53,181 bases of DNA from Stutzerimonas kirkiae (GTDB lineage Bacteria; Pseudomonadota; Gammaproteobacteria; Pseudomonadales; Pseudomonadaceae). This document shows positions 29,921 through 42,752 of the stretch, piece after piece (the first letter of the stretch is position 1; each line of letters begins with the position of its first letter). The position numbers and the translations under genes were made by a program. The stretch covers positions 1 through 53,181 of the forward strand of contig NZ_QJUO01000032.1 in NCBI RefSeq assembly GCF_004327335.1, given 5' to 3'. The notes under the pieces were generated by a model. That model worked only from the letters and a program-made list of their open reading frames with translations, was not told the DNA's origin and did no database searches.

Positions 29921-30292
29921 TCAATCTTCAGGATTCGCGGATCGATCACGTGACAAGCGCTTCCAGAACTTGTTGAACTGTCGAGCCAACTCGAGGTTGT
30001 CCATATCGGCCAATCCCTTGCGCGCGATGATCACCACGTCCCAACCGACCAGGCCAGTCTGTTGCAGGCGGAAGGTTTCACGTATCTGCCGTTTGATTCT
30101 GTTGCGTTCAACCGAGAGCTTGACGCTCTTCTTGCCGATGACCAACCCCAGACGGGATTGCTGCAGATCGTTCCTGCGAGCCAGCAACAGGACATTTCTG
30201 CCCGGCAGTTTGGCGGAAGGGGAGTCGAAGACTGCTTTGAATTGGCTTGGGGTCAGTAGACGCCTGTCCCGACCGAAGTCCCGACTCACCAC
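29921..30292 (-). CDS. rnpA: Ribonuclease P protein component
   Basis: Basic protein cofactor of RNase P for tRNA 5' maturation, 123 residues. The family signature is [21 protein letters not shown] (RNR motif), and the start is [14 protein letters not shown] after a short extension. It is 14 nt downstream of rpmH. The yidC promoter region probably lies within this cluster, as known in other bacteria. Confidence 0.96.
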   Translation of the reverse strand: MVSRDFGRDRRLLTPSQFKAVFDSPSAKLPGRNVLLLARRNDLQQSRLGLVIGKKSVKLSVERNRIKRQIRETFRLQQTGLVGWDVVIIARKGLADMDNLELARQFNKFWKRLSRDRSANPED

Positions 30293-30306
30293 CTGTTCCG
30301 CAGTGA

Positions 30307-30441
30307 TCAGACGGTCAGACGCTTGCGGCCTTTGGCACGACGACGGGACAGGACGGCGCGGCCATTCTTGGTAGCCATGCGGGCACGGAAGCCGTGGGTG
30401 CGAGCGCGCTTGATGGTGCTGGGTTGGAAAGTGCGTTTCAT
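30307..30441 (-). CDS. rpmH: 50S ribosomal protein L34
   Basis: A 44-residue, highly basic ribosomal protein, [20 protein letters not shown] through the ending GRKRLTV. The sequence was read directly from the minus strand because it is shorter than usual ORF limits. It is the first gene of the rpmH-rnpA-yidD-yidC block and begins at the left boundary of the origin region. Confidence 0.98.
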   Translation of the reverse strand: MKRTFQPSTIKRARTHGFRARMATKNGRAVLSRRRAKGRKRLTV

Positions 30442-31015
30442 GATGCGTTTACCTGGTAATCCACTGCGGGCCGGAATGGCCTGCGCTTAAAGAGACCGGC
30501 GATTGTAGAGAAGCTGTCGGGTCAGGTCAATTTCCAACCAGCCTTATGTGCATCTTCTTCCTTGCCAGCGATCGAGTCGAGAGGCACAGGTAGATATGAA
30601 TAGAAAGAAAGCATTTTAAATCTTTTCTGATACTGCTGTTATATATGGTCAGCCGACTATCTGTGGATAAACCCCTAAATCCCTTGTGGTACAAGGACTA
30701 CAGAGAATGGGAACCCGGTTGGAAAGCCGTGCTCCGCTGGTGGATTCGCTTGGGAAAAGCTGGGGATGGAATGCGATTTTACCCACAGGGGCTTTACCGG
30801 GTCGTTTCTACACAGGCTTTTGCAGAGCCTTCAGGGTAACTTATCAACAAGGCTTAGACGGCTATCCGCAAGGGTAGGCGGCGATCTTTTTCATCGCTCA
30901 CAGGAAAATGTCTCGTCGAGACGCCCCTGCCTCCTGGGATTTGTGGATAACCGTGCCGGGCACGGATACAATGTCGGTCGTTTTCAGGCCAGGCCCAGAG
31001 TCGATAGGAGCGTCC
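30442..31015. other. oriC: oriC, chromosome replication origin (rpmH-dnaA intergenic)
   Basis: A 574-nt non-coding stretch between divergent rpmH and dnaA. An AT-rich block (about 30594-30648) ends in TTATATATGG at 30639-30648. Exactly 13 nt later is the perfect DnaA box TGTGGATAA at 30662-30670. Another perfect box is TGTGGATAA at 30942-30950. One-mismatch boxes are TTACCCACA (30779-30787) and TTATCAACA (30841-30849), and CTATCCGCA at 30862 is weaker. It also holds the rpmH and dnaA promoters. This is the established position of the Pseudomonas origin, and the gene strands diverge from it. Confidence 0.95.
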
Positions 31016-32458
31016 GTGTCGGTGGAACTTTGGCAGCAATGCGTAGAAATCCTGCGCGACGAGCTGCCGGCTCAACAATTCAACACATGGATTCGTCCTC
31101 TGCAGGTCGAGGGTGGTGCCGATGAGCTGCGCGTCTATGCGCCCAATCGCTTCGTGCTCGACTGGGTCAACGAGAAATACCTGACCCGTCTGCTCGAGCT
31201 GCTGTCGGAACGCGGTGATGGTGGCATGGCTCCCGCGCTTTCGTTGCTGATAGGCAGCAAACGGGCCGCAGGCAGTGTTCAGGCGCCCAGGGCGCAGGTA
31301 CCCGTTGCTCCTGTCGCGATGAGTGCACCAGCTAATGTCGTCGCCTCCGCCAGCGTGCGAGAGGAGCCTTCTACGATGGCTGCCGCTCCCAGGGCCGCTG
31401 CCGAGCGCTCGGTACAGGTGGAAGGTGGGCTCAAGCACACCAGCTATCTGAACAGAACCTTTACCTTCGAGAATTTCGTCGAGGGCAAGTCGAACCAACT
31501 GGCACGCGCCGCGGCCTGGCAGGTGGCCGATAATCCCAAGCATGGCTATAACCCGCTGTTCCTTTATGGCGGCGTCGGCCTGGGCAAGACTCACCTGATG
31601 CATGCGGTGGGCAACCACCTGTTGAAGAAGAACCCCAATGCCAAGGTGGTCTACCTGCATTCGGAGCGCTTCGTCGCCGACATGGTCAAGGCGCTGCAAC
31701 TCAATGCCATCAACGAGTTCAAGCGTTTCTACCGCTCGGTGGACGCACTGCTGATCGACGATATCCAGTTCTTCGCCAAGAAGGAGCGCTCCCAGGAGGA
31801 GTTCTTCCATACTTTCAATGCGCTGCTCGAGGGTGGGCAACAGGTGATTCTCACCAGCGATCGCTATCCCAAGGAGATCGATGGCCTGGAAGAACGCCTC
31901 AAGTCGCGCTTCGGCTGGGGCCTGACAGTGGCGGTGGAACCGCCGGAGCTGGAAACCAGGGTCGCGATTCTGATGAAGAAGGCCGACCAGGCGAAGATCG
32001 AACTGCCCCATGATGCCGCCTTCTTCATTGCCCAGCGTATCCGTTCCAATGTCCGCGAGCTGGAGGGCGCGCTCAAGCGGGTGATCGCCCATTCCCACTT
32101 CATGGGGCGCGATATCACCATTGAGCTGATTCGCGAGTCGCTCAAGGATCTGCTGGCATTGCAGGACAAACTGGTCAGCATCGACAATATCCAGCGTACG
32201 GTCGCCGAGTACTACAAGATCAAGATCGCCGATCTGTTGTCCAAGCGTCGCTCGCGCTCGGTGGCCCGGCCGCGTCAGGTGGCGATGGCGCTGTCGAAAG
32301 AACTGACCAATCACAGTCTTCCGGAGATAGGCGACGCCTTTGGCGGCCGGGACCACACGACGGTCTTGCATGCTTGTCGTAAAATCGCCGAACTTCGTGA
32401 AACAGATGCGGATATTCGGGAAGACTACAAGAATTTGCTACGTACACTGACAACTTGA
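31016..32458 (+). CDS. dnaA: Chromosomal replication initiator DnaA
   Basis: AAA+ initiator that melts oriC and loads DnaB. It has 480 residues from GTG at 31016 ([13 protein letters not shown]), preceded by TAGGAG at 31005-31010. The longer ATG start at 30908 would put coding sequence across a perfect DnaA box and is not supported by family N-termini. Domain I lies at residues 1-80, Walker A is [16 protein letters not shown] is Walker B, and domain IV carries the signature [29 protein letters not shown] block (residues about 420-460). Confidence 0.98.
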   Translation: MSVELWQQCVEILRDELPAQQFNTWIRPLQVEGGADELRVYAPNRFVLDWVNEKYLTRLLELLSERGDGGMAPALSLLIGSKRAAGSVQAPRAQVPVAPVAMSAPANVVASASVREEPSTMAAAPRAAAERSVQVEGGLKHTSYLNRTFTFENFVEGKSNQLARAAAWQVADNPKHGYNPLFLYGGVGLGKTHLMHAVGNHLLKKNPNAKVVYLHSERFVADMVKALQLNAINEFKRFYRSVDALLIDDIQFFAKKERSQEEFFHTFNALLEGGQQVILTSDRYPKEIDGLEERLKSRFGWGLTVAVEPPELETRVAILMKKADQAKIELPHDAAFFIAQRIRSNVRELEGALKRVIAHSHFMGRDITIELIRESLKDLLALQDKLVSIDNIQRTVAEYYKIKIADLLSKRRSRSVARPRQVAMALSKELTNHSLPEIGDAFGGRDHTTVLHACRKIAELRETDADIREDYKNLLRTLTT

Positions 32459-32493
32459 ATAGAGCACCCATTTAACAGGCAAGGGATCAGACC

Positions 32494-33600
32494 ATGCATT
32501 TCACCATTCAGCGCGAAGCCTTGTTGAAACCTCTGCAACTGGTTGCCGGTGTCGTCGAACGCCGGCAGACCCTGCCGGTTCTTTCCAATGTACTGCTGGT
32601 CGTGGAGGGGCAACAGCTGTCCCTGACCGGCACCGATCTGGAAGTGGAACTGGTCGGGCGCGTGTCCCTGGAGGACGCTGCCGAACCGGGTGAGATCACG
32701 GTACCCGCGCGCAAACTGATGGATATCTGCAAAAGCCTGCCGAACGATGCCGTCATCAACGTTCGCCTGGATGAGCAGAAGATCATCATCAAATCCGGCC
32801 GTAGCCGCTTTACCTTGTCGACCCTGCCTGCCAACGACTTCCCGACCGTGGAGGAAGGCCCGGGCTCGCTGAATTTCAGCGTTCCCCAGCACAAGCTGCG
32901 CAGGATCATCGAAGGTAGCAGCTTCGCCATGGCGCAGCAGGATGTTCGCTACTACCTGAACGGCATGCTGATCGAGGTATCCAGCGGCCTGTTGCGCGCC
33001 GTCGCCACCGATGGTCATCGCCTGGCCATGTGTTCAATGCAGGCCGAAGGTATCGAACAGGTTGAGAAACACCAGGTCATCGTGCCGCGCAAGGGGATCC
33101 TCGAACTGGCGCGCCTGCTCACCGATCAGGATGCCGAGGTCGGTATCGTGCTGGGTCAGCATCATATCCGCGCTACCACCGGAGAGTTCACCTTCACCTC
33201 CAAGCTGGTGGACGGCAAGTTTCCCGATTACGAGCGTGTGCTGCCGCGTGGTGGCGACAAACTGGTGGTCGGTGACCGTCAGGCGCTGCGTGAAGCCTTC
33301 AGCCGTACGGCGATTCTTTCCAACGAGAAATACCGTGGCATCCGCCTGCAACTGGAAAACGGCTTGCTGAAGATCCAGGCGAACAACCCGGAGCAGGAAG
33401 AGGCCGAGGAGGAAGTGGCGGTCGACTATGCCGGTGCCTCGTTGGAAATCGGTTTCAACGTCAGCTATCTGCTGGACGTGCTGGGTGTGATCAACAGCGA
33501 ACAGGTTCGCCTGCTGCTTTCCGATTCCAACAGCAGTGCACTGGTCCAGGAGTTCGATAACGACAACTCGGCTTACGTCGTCATGCCGATGCGCCTGTAA
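32494..33600 (+). CDS. dnaN: DNA polymerase III beta sliding clamp
   Basis: Ring-shaped processivity clamp, 368 residues, the standard length. It has the N-terminal MHFTIQREALLKPLQLVAGV and the C-terminal peptide-binding groove end YVVMPMRL. It starts 35 nt after dnaA and ends 9 nt before recF, so it is part of the dnaA-dnaN-recF-gyrB operon. Confidence 0.98.
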   Translation: MHFTIQREALLKPLQLVAGVVERRQTLPVLSNVLLVVEGQQLSLTGTDLEVELVGRVSLEDAAEPGEITVPARKLMDICKSLPNDAVINVRLDEQKIIIKSGRSRFTLSTLPANDFPTVEEGPGSLNFSVPQHKLRRIIEGSSFAMAQQDVRYYLNGMLIEVSSGLLRAVATDGHRLAMCSMQAEGIEQVEKHQVIVPRKGILELARLLTDQDAEVGIVLGQHHIRATTGEFTFTSKLVDGKFPDYERVLPRGGDKLVVGDRQALREAFSRTAILSNEKYRGIRLQLENGLLKIQANNPEQEEAEEEVAVDYAGASLEIGFNVSYLLDVLGVINSEQVRLLLSDSNSSALVQEFDNDNSAYVVMPMRL

Positions 33601-33609
33601 CCGTTCTGC

Positions 33610-37121
<3,512 letters not shown>

Positions 37122-37171
37122 TAATGCATCCTGGTCCTGGGTGCCAAATCCCGGACCGGCGTATTGCACGG

Positions 37172-37201
37172 ATGGGGCATTGCCGAAAGGCAATGCCCCA
37201 T
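37172..37201 (+). terminator. Terminator of the dnaA-dnaN-recF-gyrB operon
   Basis: A perfect 13-bp stem (ATGGGGCATTGCC with GGCAATGCCCCAT) around a GAAA tetraloop, followed by TCGTCCTTT. It lies 50 nt after the gyrB stop. Confidence 0.92.
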
Positions 37202-37270
37202 TCGTCCTTTCAGCACACCGGATTGTCGAGGGCTTGCTTGCCAGTCACGGCTATCGGCTCATCCGCTGCT

Positions 37271-37705
37271 CTATTCCTGCACTCCATCTGCGGATGTCGC
37301 AGGCTTGCTCCTGCGCTCCGGGCGCGACCATATCCAGGCGGCCCCACAAGCCATGCCGAGTGCTGCGAAGAGGATCGAGGGCCGGTGATGGACGGTCAGC
37401 AGCATGATCAGCAGGGCTACCGACATGAGCAATGCGGATACCAGCTTGGTCTGGCGAGTGATGATGCCTCCATCCCGCCAGTCGAGCAGCAGTGGGCCGA
37501 ACAACCGGTGGTTTTCCAGCCAGGCGCTGAGCCGTGGCGAACTGCGCGAAGCGGCCCAGGCCGCCAGAAGCACGAATTCGGTGGTTGGCAAGCCTGGAAG
37601 TAGTACACCGAGCATGGCCAGGCCGATGCTCAGGTAGGCGACGATCAGCCATAGCCAGCGCAGTCGTCCAGGGCGTGGCCGGGTAGCAGCCGGTGTATCA
37701 GGCAA
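37271..37705 (-). CDS. DUF454 (YbaN-like) membrane protein
   Basis: A 144-residue membrane protein with hydrophobic segments at about 20-45 and 85-125. The family signature GLPTTEFVLLAAWAASRSSPRL followed by WLENHRLFGPLLLDWRDGG is clear. Function unknown. It overlaps the 3' end of the heme oxygenase gene by 8 nt, implying cotranscription and a possible link to heme or iron. Confidence 0.9.
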   Translation of the reverse strand: MPDTPAATRPRPGRLRWLWLIVAYLSIGLAMLGVLLPGLPTTEFVLLAAWAASRSSPRLSAWLENHRLFGPLLLDWRDGGIITRQTKLVSALLMSVALLIMLLTVHHRPSILFAALGMACGAAWIWSRPERRSKPATSADGVQE

Positions 37706-38291
37706 AACTGCGCTCCAGATGCACAGTGAAGCGTTCGAAGGCCGCGCTTGCGGCGGCTTCGGCCAGACGTTCCTGTTCGGCGCTCAGTTCGATGCTGTCC
37801 AGGGCTGTGACGAAGGATTTCCAACCCTGTGCTCGCCCTCCTTCCGGTTCACCCAGATGGCGTGCACCGAAGCTGTCGCTCAGGCCCAGTGGCGGCATGC
37901 GCTTGAGCAGGAATGCCGCGCCGAGCTTGGAACCCTCTGAAACGAACAGCCAGCCCAGGGCTTCGCTGATATCCATTTCCCGTTCCCGAATGCTTTCGTC
38001 GCCTTTGGGAACGGCATGTTCGAGGTCGGCCAGGTCCAGGAGGGTCTGTTCGACACGGCAGCGTTTTTCCAGCCCGGGAATCCATCTGGCCAGGTCAGTA
38101 TCGGCATAAAGTTTTTCCAGGTCGTACTGGAACAGGTATTGGGCGGCGACGAAACGGGCGAAACGCCCGGTGCTGGCGAACGGGTCGTGGCTTTTGACCT
38201 GCTTGTCGAGGCGGCTGTGCGGCTCGTGGGTCAGTGCATTCAGGCGTTGCGAGCGTAGTGGGTGGGACAGTGCGGATTGCTGGGCAGTCAT
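37698..38291 (-). CDS. hemO: Biliverdin-producing heme oxygenase (HemO/PigA-like)
   Basis: Opens heme to release iron, biliverdin and CO. The 197-residue product matches the bacterial PigA/HemO type: the proximal histidine is in LTHEPHSRLD, FARFVAAQYLFQYDL follows, and the distal helix is ALGWLFVSEGSKLGAAFL, followed by FGARHL. It is the first gene of a pair with DUF454. Divergent from it lie only remnants of a TonB heme receptor gene, so heme would have to enter by another receptor. I saw no clear Fur box upstream. Confidence 0.95.
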   Translation of the reverse strand: MTAQQSALSHPLRSQRLNALTHEPHSRLDKQVKSHDPFASTGRFARFVAAQYLFQYDLEKLYADTDLARWIPGLEKRCRVEQTLLDLADLEHAVPKGDESIREREMDISEALGWLFVSEGSKLGAAFLLKRMPPLGLSDSFGARHLGEPEGGRAQGWKSFVTALDSIELSAEQERLAEAAASAAFERFTVHLERSFA

Positions 38292-38373
38292 GCGGGTGTT
38301 CTCGTATCGGTAGGTGGCGATTGGTCCATCTCCAATAGAAGACGAATCAGCTACCCGGATGGAGTAAAAAAAT

Positions 38374-38699
38374 TTGCGTGGCTCGCTGACCCTGGGCAGG
38401 CGCTGGTTCGACCGGCGGCTGGATGCGGGGCTGATCGTGCGCTACAACCGAGGGCTGCGGGACGATTCCACGCTCAACAGTCCCGGGGGAACCGGGGCCT
38501 TCTATGTGGCGGACTGGCCCGAATACGCACGGGTCGACCTGTATGCCTCCTACCGGTTGAGCAGTCACCTGAAACTCAGCGCTTCGGTGGAGAACGGAAG
38601 CTCGGTAACCGGGCCTACATCGTCGGCTACGGCGATTCCATTTCCTACACTCTGGGCCGTGACCGCACGGTGCAAGGGGCACTGGAATATCGCTTCTAG
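38374..38699 (+). pseudogene. Remnant of a TonB-dependent heme receptor (C-terminal part)
   Basis: Only the last 110 or so codons of an outer-membrane heme/hemoglobin receptor remain. The first frame reads WFDRRLDAGLIVRYNRGLRD, WPEYARVDLYASYRLSSHLKLSASVEN. At about 38593-38600 a frameshift moves the reading to NRAYIVGYGDSISYTLGRDR...GALEYRF, the characteristic C-terminus with terminal phenylalanine. No start, plug domain or signal peptide lies upstream before hemO. Divergence from hemO suggests an ancestral heme uptake locus. Confidence 0.88.
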
Positions 38700-38729
38700 A
38701 GGGCCGGCCGTATGGAGGGTGGCGCTCTT

Positions 38730-38772
38730 CTTTTGCCTGCCTTCCTGTCGGCAGGCTGACCATAGGCAAAAG
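38730..38772. terminator. Nested hairpin after the receptor remnant
   Basis: GCCTGCC (38735-38741) pairs with GGCAGGC (38750-38756) inside a wider repeat CTTTTGCCT (38730-38738) and AGGCAAAAG (38764-38772). It was probably the terminator of the lost receptor gene. It now lies in the ahpF upstream region. Confidence 0.5.
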
Positions 38773-38883
38773 CAATCATGCCGAGTGGTTTAAGCAATTT
38801 AGAAAATGGATCGGTTTGGCGTAAGGTGGCTCCATTGAAATTTCCCATCCCTTCCTGACATTGCACGAGAGGATATAGCCGCC

Positions 38884-40449
38884 ATGTTGGATACCAACCT
38901 CAAGACCCAGTTGAAAGCCTACCTGGAAAGAGTCACCCAGCCGTTCGAGATCGTCGCCTCCCTGGACGACGGGGAGAAATCCCAAGAGATGCTGGGGCTG
39001 CTGCAGGACATCGTCGGCCTGACCGACAAGATCACGCTGAAGACCGATGGCAATGACCAGCGTCGTCCCTCGTTCGCCCTGAACCGCCCGAACGGCAATA
39101 TCAGCCTGCGTTTCGCCGGAATTCCCATGGGGCACGAGTTCACCTCCCTGGTGCTGGCATTGCTGCAGGTCGGTGGCCACCCATCCAAGCTGGCGGCCGA
39201 CGTGATCGAGCAGATCAAGGGGCTGCAGGGCGAGTTCAACTTCGAGACCTATTTCTCGCTGTCCTGCCAGAACTGCCCTGACGTGGTCCAGGCACTGAAC
39301 CTGATGGCGGTGCTGAACCCGAACATCCGCCACGTGGCCATCGATGGCGCACTGTTCCAGGATGAAGTCGAGCGCCGGCAGATCATGTCTGTGCCGAGCA
39401 TCTACCTGAATGGCGAACTGTTCGGCCAGGGCCGCATGGGCGAGGAGGAAATCCTCGCCAAGCTGGATACCGGTGCCGCTGCCCGCGATGCCGAGAAAAT
39501 TGGCGCCAAGGAGGCCTTCGAGGTGCTGGTGGTCGGTGGCGGGCCTGCCGGCGCCGCTGCGGCGATCTATGCCGCGCGCAAGGGTATCCGTACCGGGGTC
39601 GCCGCCGAGCGCTTCGGTGGGCAGGTGCTTGACACCATGGCCATCGAGAACTTCATTTCCGTGCAGGAAACCGAAGGGCCGAAGTTGGCCCGCGCCCTGG
39701 AAGAACATGTGCGCGCCTATGACGTGGACATCATGAACCTGCAACGCGCCGCCGCGCTGATCCCTGCCAGCGGGGAAAACGGGTTGCACGAAGTGAAGCT
39801 GGAAAATGGCGCCTCGCTCAAGGCGAAGACACTGATCCTCGCCACCGGTGCACGCTGGAGGGAGATGAACGTGCCGGGCGAGCAGGAATACCGTGGGCGT
39901 GGCGTGGCTTACTGCCCACACTGCGATGGTCCGTTGTTCAAGGGCAAGCGCGTGGCGGTGATCGGCGGTGGCAACTCGGGCGTCGAGGCGGCTATCGACC
40001 TGGCCGGTATCGTGGCCCATGTCACGTTGCTGGAGTATGGTGACACCCTGAAGGCCGATGCGGTGCTGCAACGCAAGCTGAACAGCCTGCCCAACGTCAC
40101 CGTGCTGAAGCAGGCACAGACCACCGAGGTCAAGGGCGATGGCCAGAAGGTCAACGGCCTGGTCTACAAGGATCGCTCGACCGAGGAATCGCATAACCTG
40201 GAACTGGAAGGCATCTTCGTGCAGATCGGCCTGCTGCCCAATAGCGAATGGCTCAAGGGTACGCTGGAGCTGTCCCGCTTCGGCGAGATCGTGGTCGATG
40301 CCAAGGGCCAGACCAGCATCCCCGGTGTCTTCGCGGCGGGCGATGTGACGACCGTGCCGTACAAGCAGATCGTCATCGCCGTCGGTGAAGGCGCCAAGGC
40401 TTCCTTGAGCGCGTTCGATCACTTGATCAGGACTTCCGCGCCTGCCTGA
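38884..40449 (+). CDS. ahpF: Alkyl hydroperoxide reductase flavoprotein AhpF
   Basis: NADH-dependent reductase that regenerates the peroxiredoxin AhpC. The 521-residue protein has the N-terminal double-thioredoxin-like domain with the redox pair at Cys128/Cys131 (SCQNCPDV), then a thioredoxin-reductase-like body with the FAD motif [19 protein letters not shown], the active-site CPHC at Cys344/Cys347, NADH-binding [17 protein letters not shown], and VFAAGDVT near the C-terminus. ahpC, its usual upstream partner, is absent; a heme receptor remnant is upstream instead. A strong terminator follows. I could not identify an OxyR site. Confidence 0.96.
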   Translation: MLDTNLKTQLKAYLERVTQPFEIVASLDDGEKSQEMLGLLQDIVGLTDKITLKTDGNDQRRPSFALNRPNGNISLRFAGIPMGHEFTSLVLALLQVGGHPSKLAADVIEQIKGLQGEFNFETYFSLSCQNCPDVVQALNLMAVLNPNIRHVAIDGALFQDEVERRQIMSVPSIYLNGELFGQGRMGEEEILAKLDTGAAARDAEKIGAKEAFEVLVVGGGPAGAAAAIYAARKGIRTGVAAERFGGQVLDTMAIENFISVQETEGPKLARALEEHVRAYDVDIMNLQRAAALIPASGENGLHEVKLENGASLKAKTLILATGARWREMNVPGEQEYRGRGVAYCPHCDGPLFKGKRVAVIGGGNSGVEAAIDLAGIVAHVTLLEYGDTLKADAVLQRKLNSLPNVTVLKQAQTTEVKGDGQKVNGLVYKDRSTEESHNLELEGIFVQIGLLPNSEWLKGTLELSRFGEIVVDAKGQTSIPGVFAAGDVTTVPYKQIVIAVGEGAKASLSAFDHLIRTSAPA

Positions 40450-40462
40450 TGGTGCCGAGCGG

Positions 40463-40493
40463 AAAAAAAGGGCCTCGTGATGAGGCCCTTTTT
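40463..40493 (+). terminator. Terminator of ahpF
   Basis: GGGCCTC (40470-40476) pairs with GAGGCCC (40482-40488), flanked by an A-tract and a TTTTT run that extend the stem. It works for rightward transcription and, through the A-tract, possibly for leftward transcription of the cyclase gene. Confidence 0.9.
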
Positions 40494-40516
40494 CGTGGCT
40501 GCTGGTGAGCGGTGAG

Positions 40517-40584
40517 GTAGGAGTGGTCTTGGCCGCGAACAGCCTTCAAGCCATGGGAAGCTTCGTGGGCAAGCCCATTCCTAC
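40517..40584. repeat. REP-like inverted pair
   Basis: GTAGGAGTGGTCTTGGCCGCGAA-like arm at 40517-40539 (first 20 bases GTAGGAGTGGTCTTGGCCGC) faces an imperfect inverted copy at 40562-40584 ending CCATTCCTAC; about 18 of 23 positions pair. The left arm is about 20/23 identical to the repeat at 48598, so they belong to one dispersed Pseudomonas REP family. Confidence 0.75.
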
Positions 40585-41957
40585 TTATAGAGTACGCTGC
40601 GATTACGGCCTGTCGCCTTGGCCTGGTAGAGCGCCTGGTCAGCCTGTTGCAAGAGCTTCTCGTAGTCCGGATGGCCATTGTGCACGGCCATGCCGATGCT
40701 GATGGTGACTTTCAGGTCCCCGCCCTGGGGCAGCTTGAAGCGTTCCCGCGCCACGCTTTCGCGCAGTTTCTCGGCTGCGATGATGCCCTTTTCCGGATTG
40801 ATATCCACCAGTACGACGAGAAACTCTTCGCCTCCCAGGCGGAATGCATAGTCACCGCCACGGGTATTGCCGGCCAGCAGCGTGGCGACCTGTTGCAATA
40901 TCGAGTCGCCGGCATCATGCCCGTAGCGGTCGTTGATGGTCTTGAAGTGGTCGACATCGATGGCCAGTACACCGAAGGTATTGCTGGACTGGCGGCTGTA
41001 GAGGATTTCCTTGCTCATCACCACGGGCAGGAATTTGCGGTTGAGCAGTCGGGTGAGTACGTCCCTGCCCGCCTCCAGGTCGTTGGCCTGTTCGAACAGC
41101 GTGTCGAGGAGGAACTTGATGGCCCGTGTCTGCTGGCGTATCTCCCGCAGTACGCTCAGCCCATGGTCGCTGCCTGGCTGCTGGCCATCGGGAATATCCT
41201 GCAAGGCGGTGTCGATCTGCCTGATGTACTCGAGGATGCTTTCGCTTTCCGGAGAGCTCTGGAAGGCATGGGAAGCCTTGTGGCGAAACCACAGGCCGAA
41301 TTCCGAACTGGCCAGTTTGGGCAGGTTGTCGCCTGTATTGCCCATAGCCAGGTCGAACATCAACTGGTTTTCCCAGTCCAGCAGGGCGCCGCGCTGGCGT
41401 TCTTTCTCGGTACCGATGTTCTGCGACACGGAGAACAGACGATAGGCCTCCTCCGCCCGGGAGTTACGGTCATGGGACTGGGAAAAGGCGAAGCAGATGA
41501 TTTCGATGGCCAGGTCGATGATGTCGCTGCCCAGGCAGATGGTTTCGCGATAGAGCTCGTCGCTCAGTCCGCGCAGGGCCAGCAGATGGCGCAGGCGCTC
41601 CTTGAGCACCCGGGAGCCGCGCAGCACCAGGCTGACCGGAAGCTCGATGCGGGCGTGCACTTCGCCGATCTTGCGCTGCAGGTCGATGACCGTCTGCAGG
41701 TCGTCTATCTGTGCGATCGGGGTGAATACCGTGATCACCCACTGCTGCATGGATTTGCTCAGCCGGGTCTTGACCTGCTCATGGGAGAGGAAGCTGGCCG
41801 AGTGCGAGTCGCTCAGCATGTAGGCATAGAAATGCCGGGCCAGATCGGCACTCTTCTCCTTGGCCGTCTCCTGCAATATCGAGGCTGCCTGGGGTGAGAA
41901 GCGCTCGACCAGGCTGGTCCACTCTTGGGAGAGTTCCTCGTTGCTTATCTGTTGCAT
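40581..41957 (-). CDS. Globin-coupled diguanylate cyclase (DosC-like)
   Basis: Heme-based gas sensor that makes c-di-GMP. The 458-residue protein has an N-terminal sensor globin (residues about 1-155) with the likely proximal His101 in GEVHARIELP, a linker/middle helical domain, and a C-terminal GGDEF domain. The active-site loop is GGEEF at 375-379, and the inhibitory I-site RxxD is intact (RGGD, 366-369), so product feedback is expected. It probably links oxygen or NO level to biofilm or motility decisions. It is transcribed alone toward ahpF. Confidence 0.9.
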   Translation of the reverse strand: MQQISNEELSQEWTSLVERFSPQAASILQETAKEKSADLARHFYAYMLSDSHSASFLSHEQVKTRLSKSMQQWVITVFTPIAQIDDLQTVIDLQRKIGEVHARIELPVSLVLRGSRVLKERLRHLLALRGLSDELYRETICLGSDIIDLAIEIICFAFSQSHDRNSRAEEAYRLFSVSQNIGTEKERQRGALLDWENQLMFDLAMGNTGDNLPKLASSEFGLWFRHKASHAFQSSPESESILEYIRQIDTALQDIPDGQQPGSDHGLSVLREIRQQTRAIKFLLDTLFEQANDLEAGRDVLTRLLNRKFLPVVMSKEILYSRQSSNTFGVLAIDVDHFKTINDRYGHDAGDSILQQVATLLAGNTRGGDYAFRLGGEEFLVVLVDINPEKGIIAAEKLRESVARERFKLPQGGDLKVTISIGMAVHNGHPDYEKLLQQADQALYQAKATGRNRSVLYK

Positions 41958-41999
41958 ATCGGCAGGATCATCACTGGTCGGTGTTGCACTCGTATGCGC

Positions 42000-42752
42000 T
42001 CAACTGCCCGAAGAGGCCAGGCTTTCCAGCCGGGATACTTCGGCATTTACCCAATCCTCGGCGCGTTGATTGAGCTCGGCGATGGCCCGTGAGCCAGGCT
42101 CGTTCTGTGCGTACATGGCGGGGCCGATGACCACCCGTATGGTGCCAGGCCGCTTGCCCCAGCCGGTTCGCGGCCAGAATACCCCCGCATTGTGCGCCAC
42201 CGGCAGTACCGGCAGTCCGGCGTTGGCAGCGAGCGCTGCACCGCTACGGGAAAATCGGGCAGGCTGGCCGACCGGGGTGCGCGTGCCTTCCGGGAAGATC
42301 AGCACCCAGGTGCCCTGGCGCAGGCGCTCGTCACCCTGCTTGGCCACTTGCCGCAACGCGGCCTTGGGATTGGCGCGGTCGATGGCGATTGGCCTGAGCA
42401 GCATGATGGCCCAGCCGAAGAAGGGAACGAACAGCAGTTCGCGCTTGAGCACCTGGGTCAGCGGTTCGAAATAGGCCGAGAGGAAGAAGGTTTCCCAGGT
42501 GCTCTGGTGCTTGGCGAGGATGACGCAAGGGCGCTCGGGGATATTCTCCTGGCCGCTGACTTCATAGCGCAGGCCGAGGATGCCGCTGGCCATCCAGATG
42601 GCGCTGCGGCACCAGGTGCGCACCACGAAACGGTAACGGGTGCGGAAGGACATGAAGGGGGCGCAGACCAGGCTGATCAGGCACCAGACCAGCGCTGATA
42701 TCGAAAGCAGTACATAGAACAGCAGAATGCGCACAGGGTACAGAGCGTTCAT
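42000..42752 (-). CDS. plsC: 1-acyl-sn-glycerol-3-phosphate acyltransferase
   Basis: Makes phosphatidic acid from lysophosphatidic acid at the inner membrane. The 250-residue product has an N-terminal membrane anchor (residues 8-34), the acyltransferase motif HQSTWE at 82-87, where the last residue is E rather than the common D, and FPEGTR at 153-158. Its ATG overlaps the gmhB stop (TGATG). The order glyQ-glyS-gmhB-plsC is the usual Pseudomonas one. Confidence 0.93.
   Translation of the reverse strand: MNALYPVRILLFYVLLSISALVWCLISLVCAPFMSFRTRYRFVVRTWCRSAIWMASGILGLRYEVSGQENIPERPCVILAKHQSTWETFFLSAYFEPLTQVLKRELLFVPFFGWAIMLLRPIAIDRANPKAALRQVAKQGDERLRQGTWVLIFPEGTRTPVGQPARFSRSGAALAANAGLPVLPVAHNAGVFWPRTGWGKRPGTIRVVIGPAMYAQNEPGSRAIAELNQRAEDWVNAEVSRLESLASSGS

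Noticed and set aside
30908..31015. Longer DnaA start at ATG 30908
   Set aside because: It would translate across the perfect DnaA box at 30942 and adds 36 residues absent from the family; GTG at 31016 has a good ribosome site.
38700..38883. OxyR site upstream of ahpF
   Set aside because: No four-repeat ATAG-type pattern could be recognised by eye.
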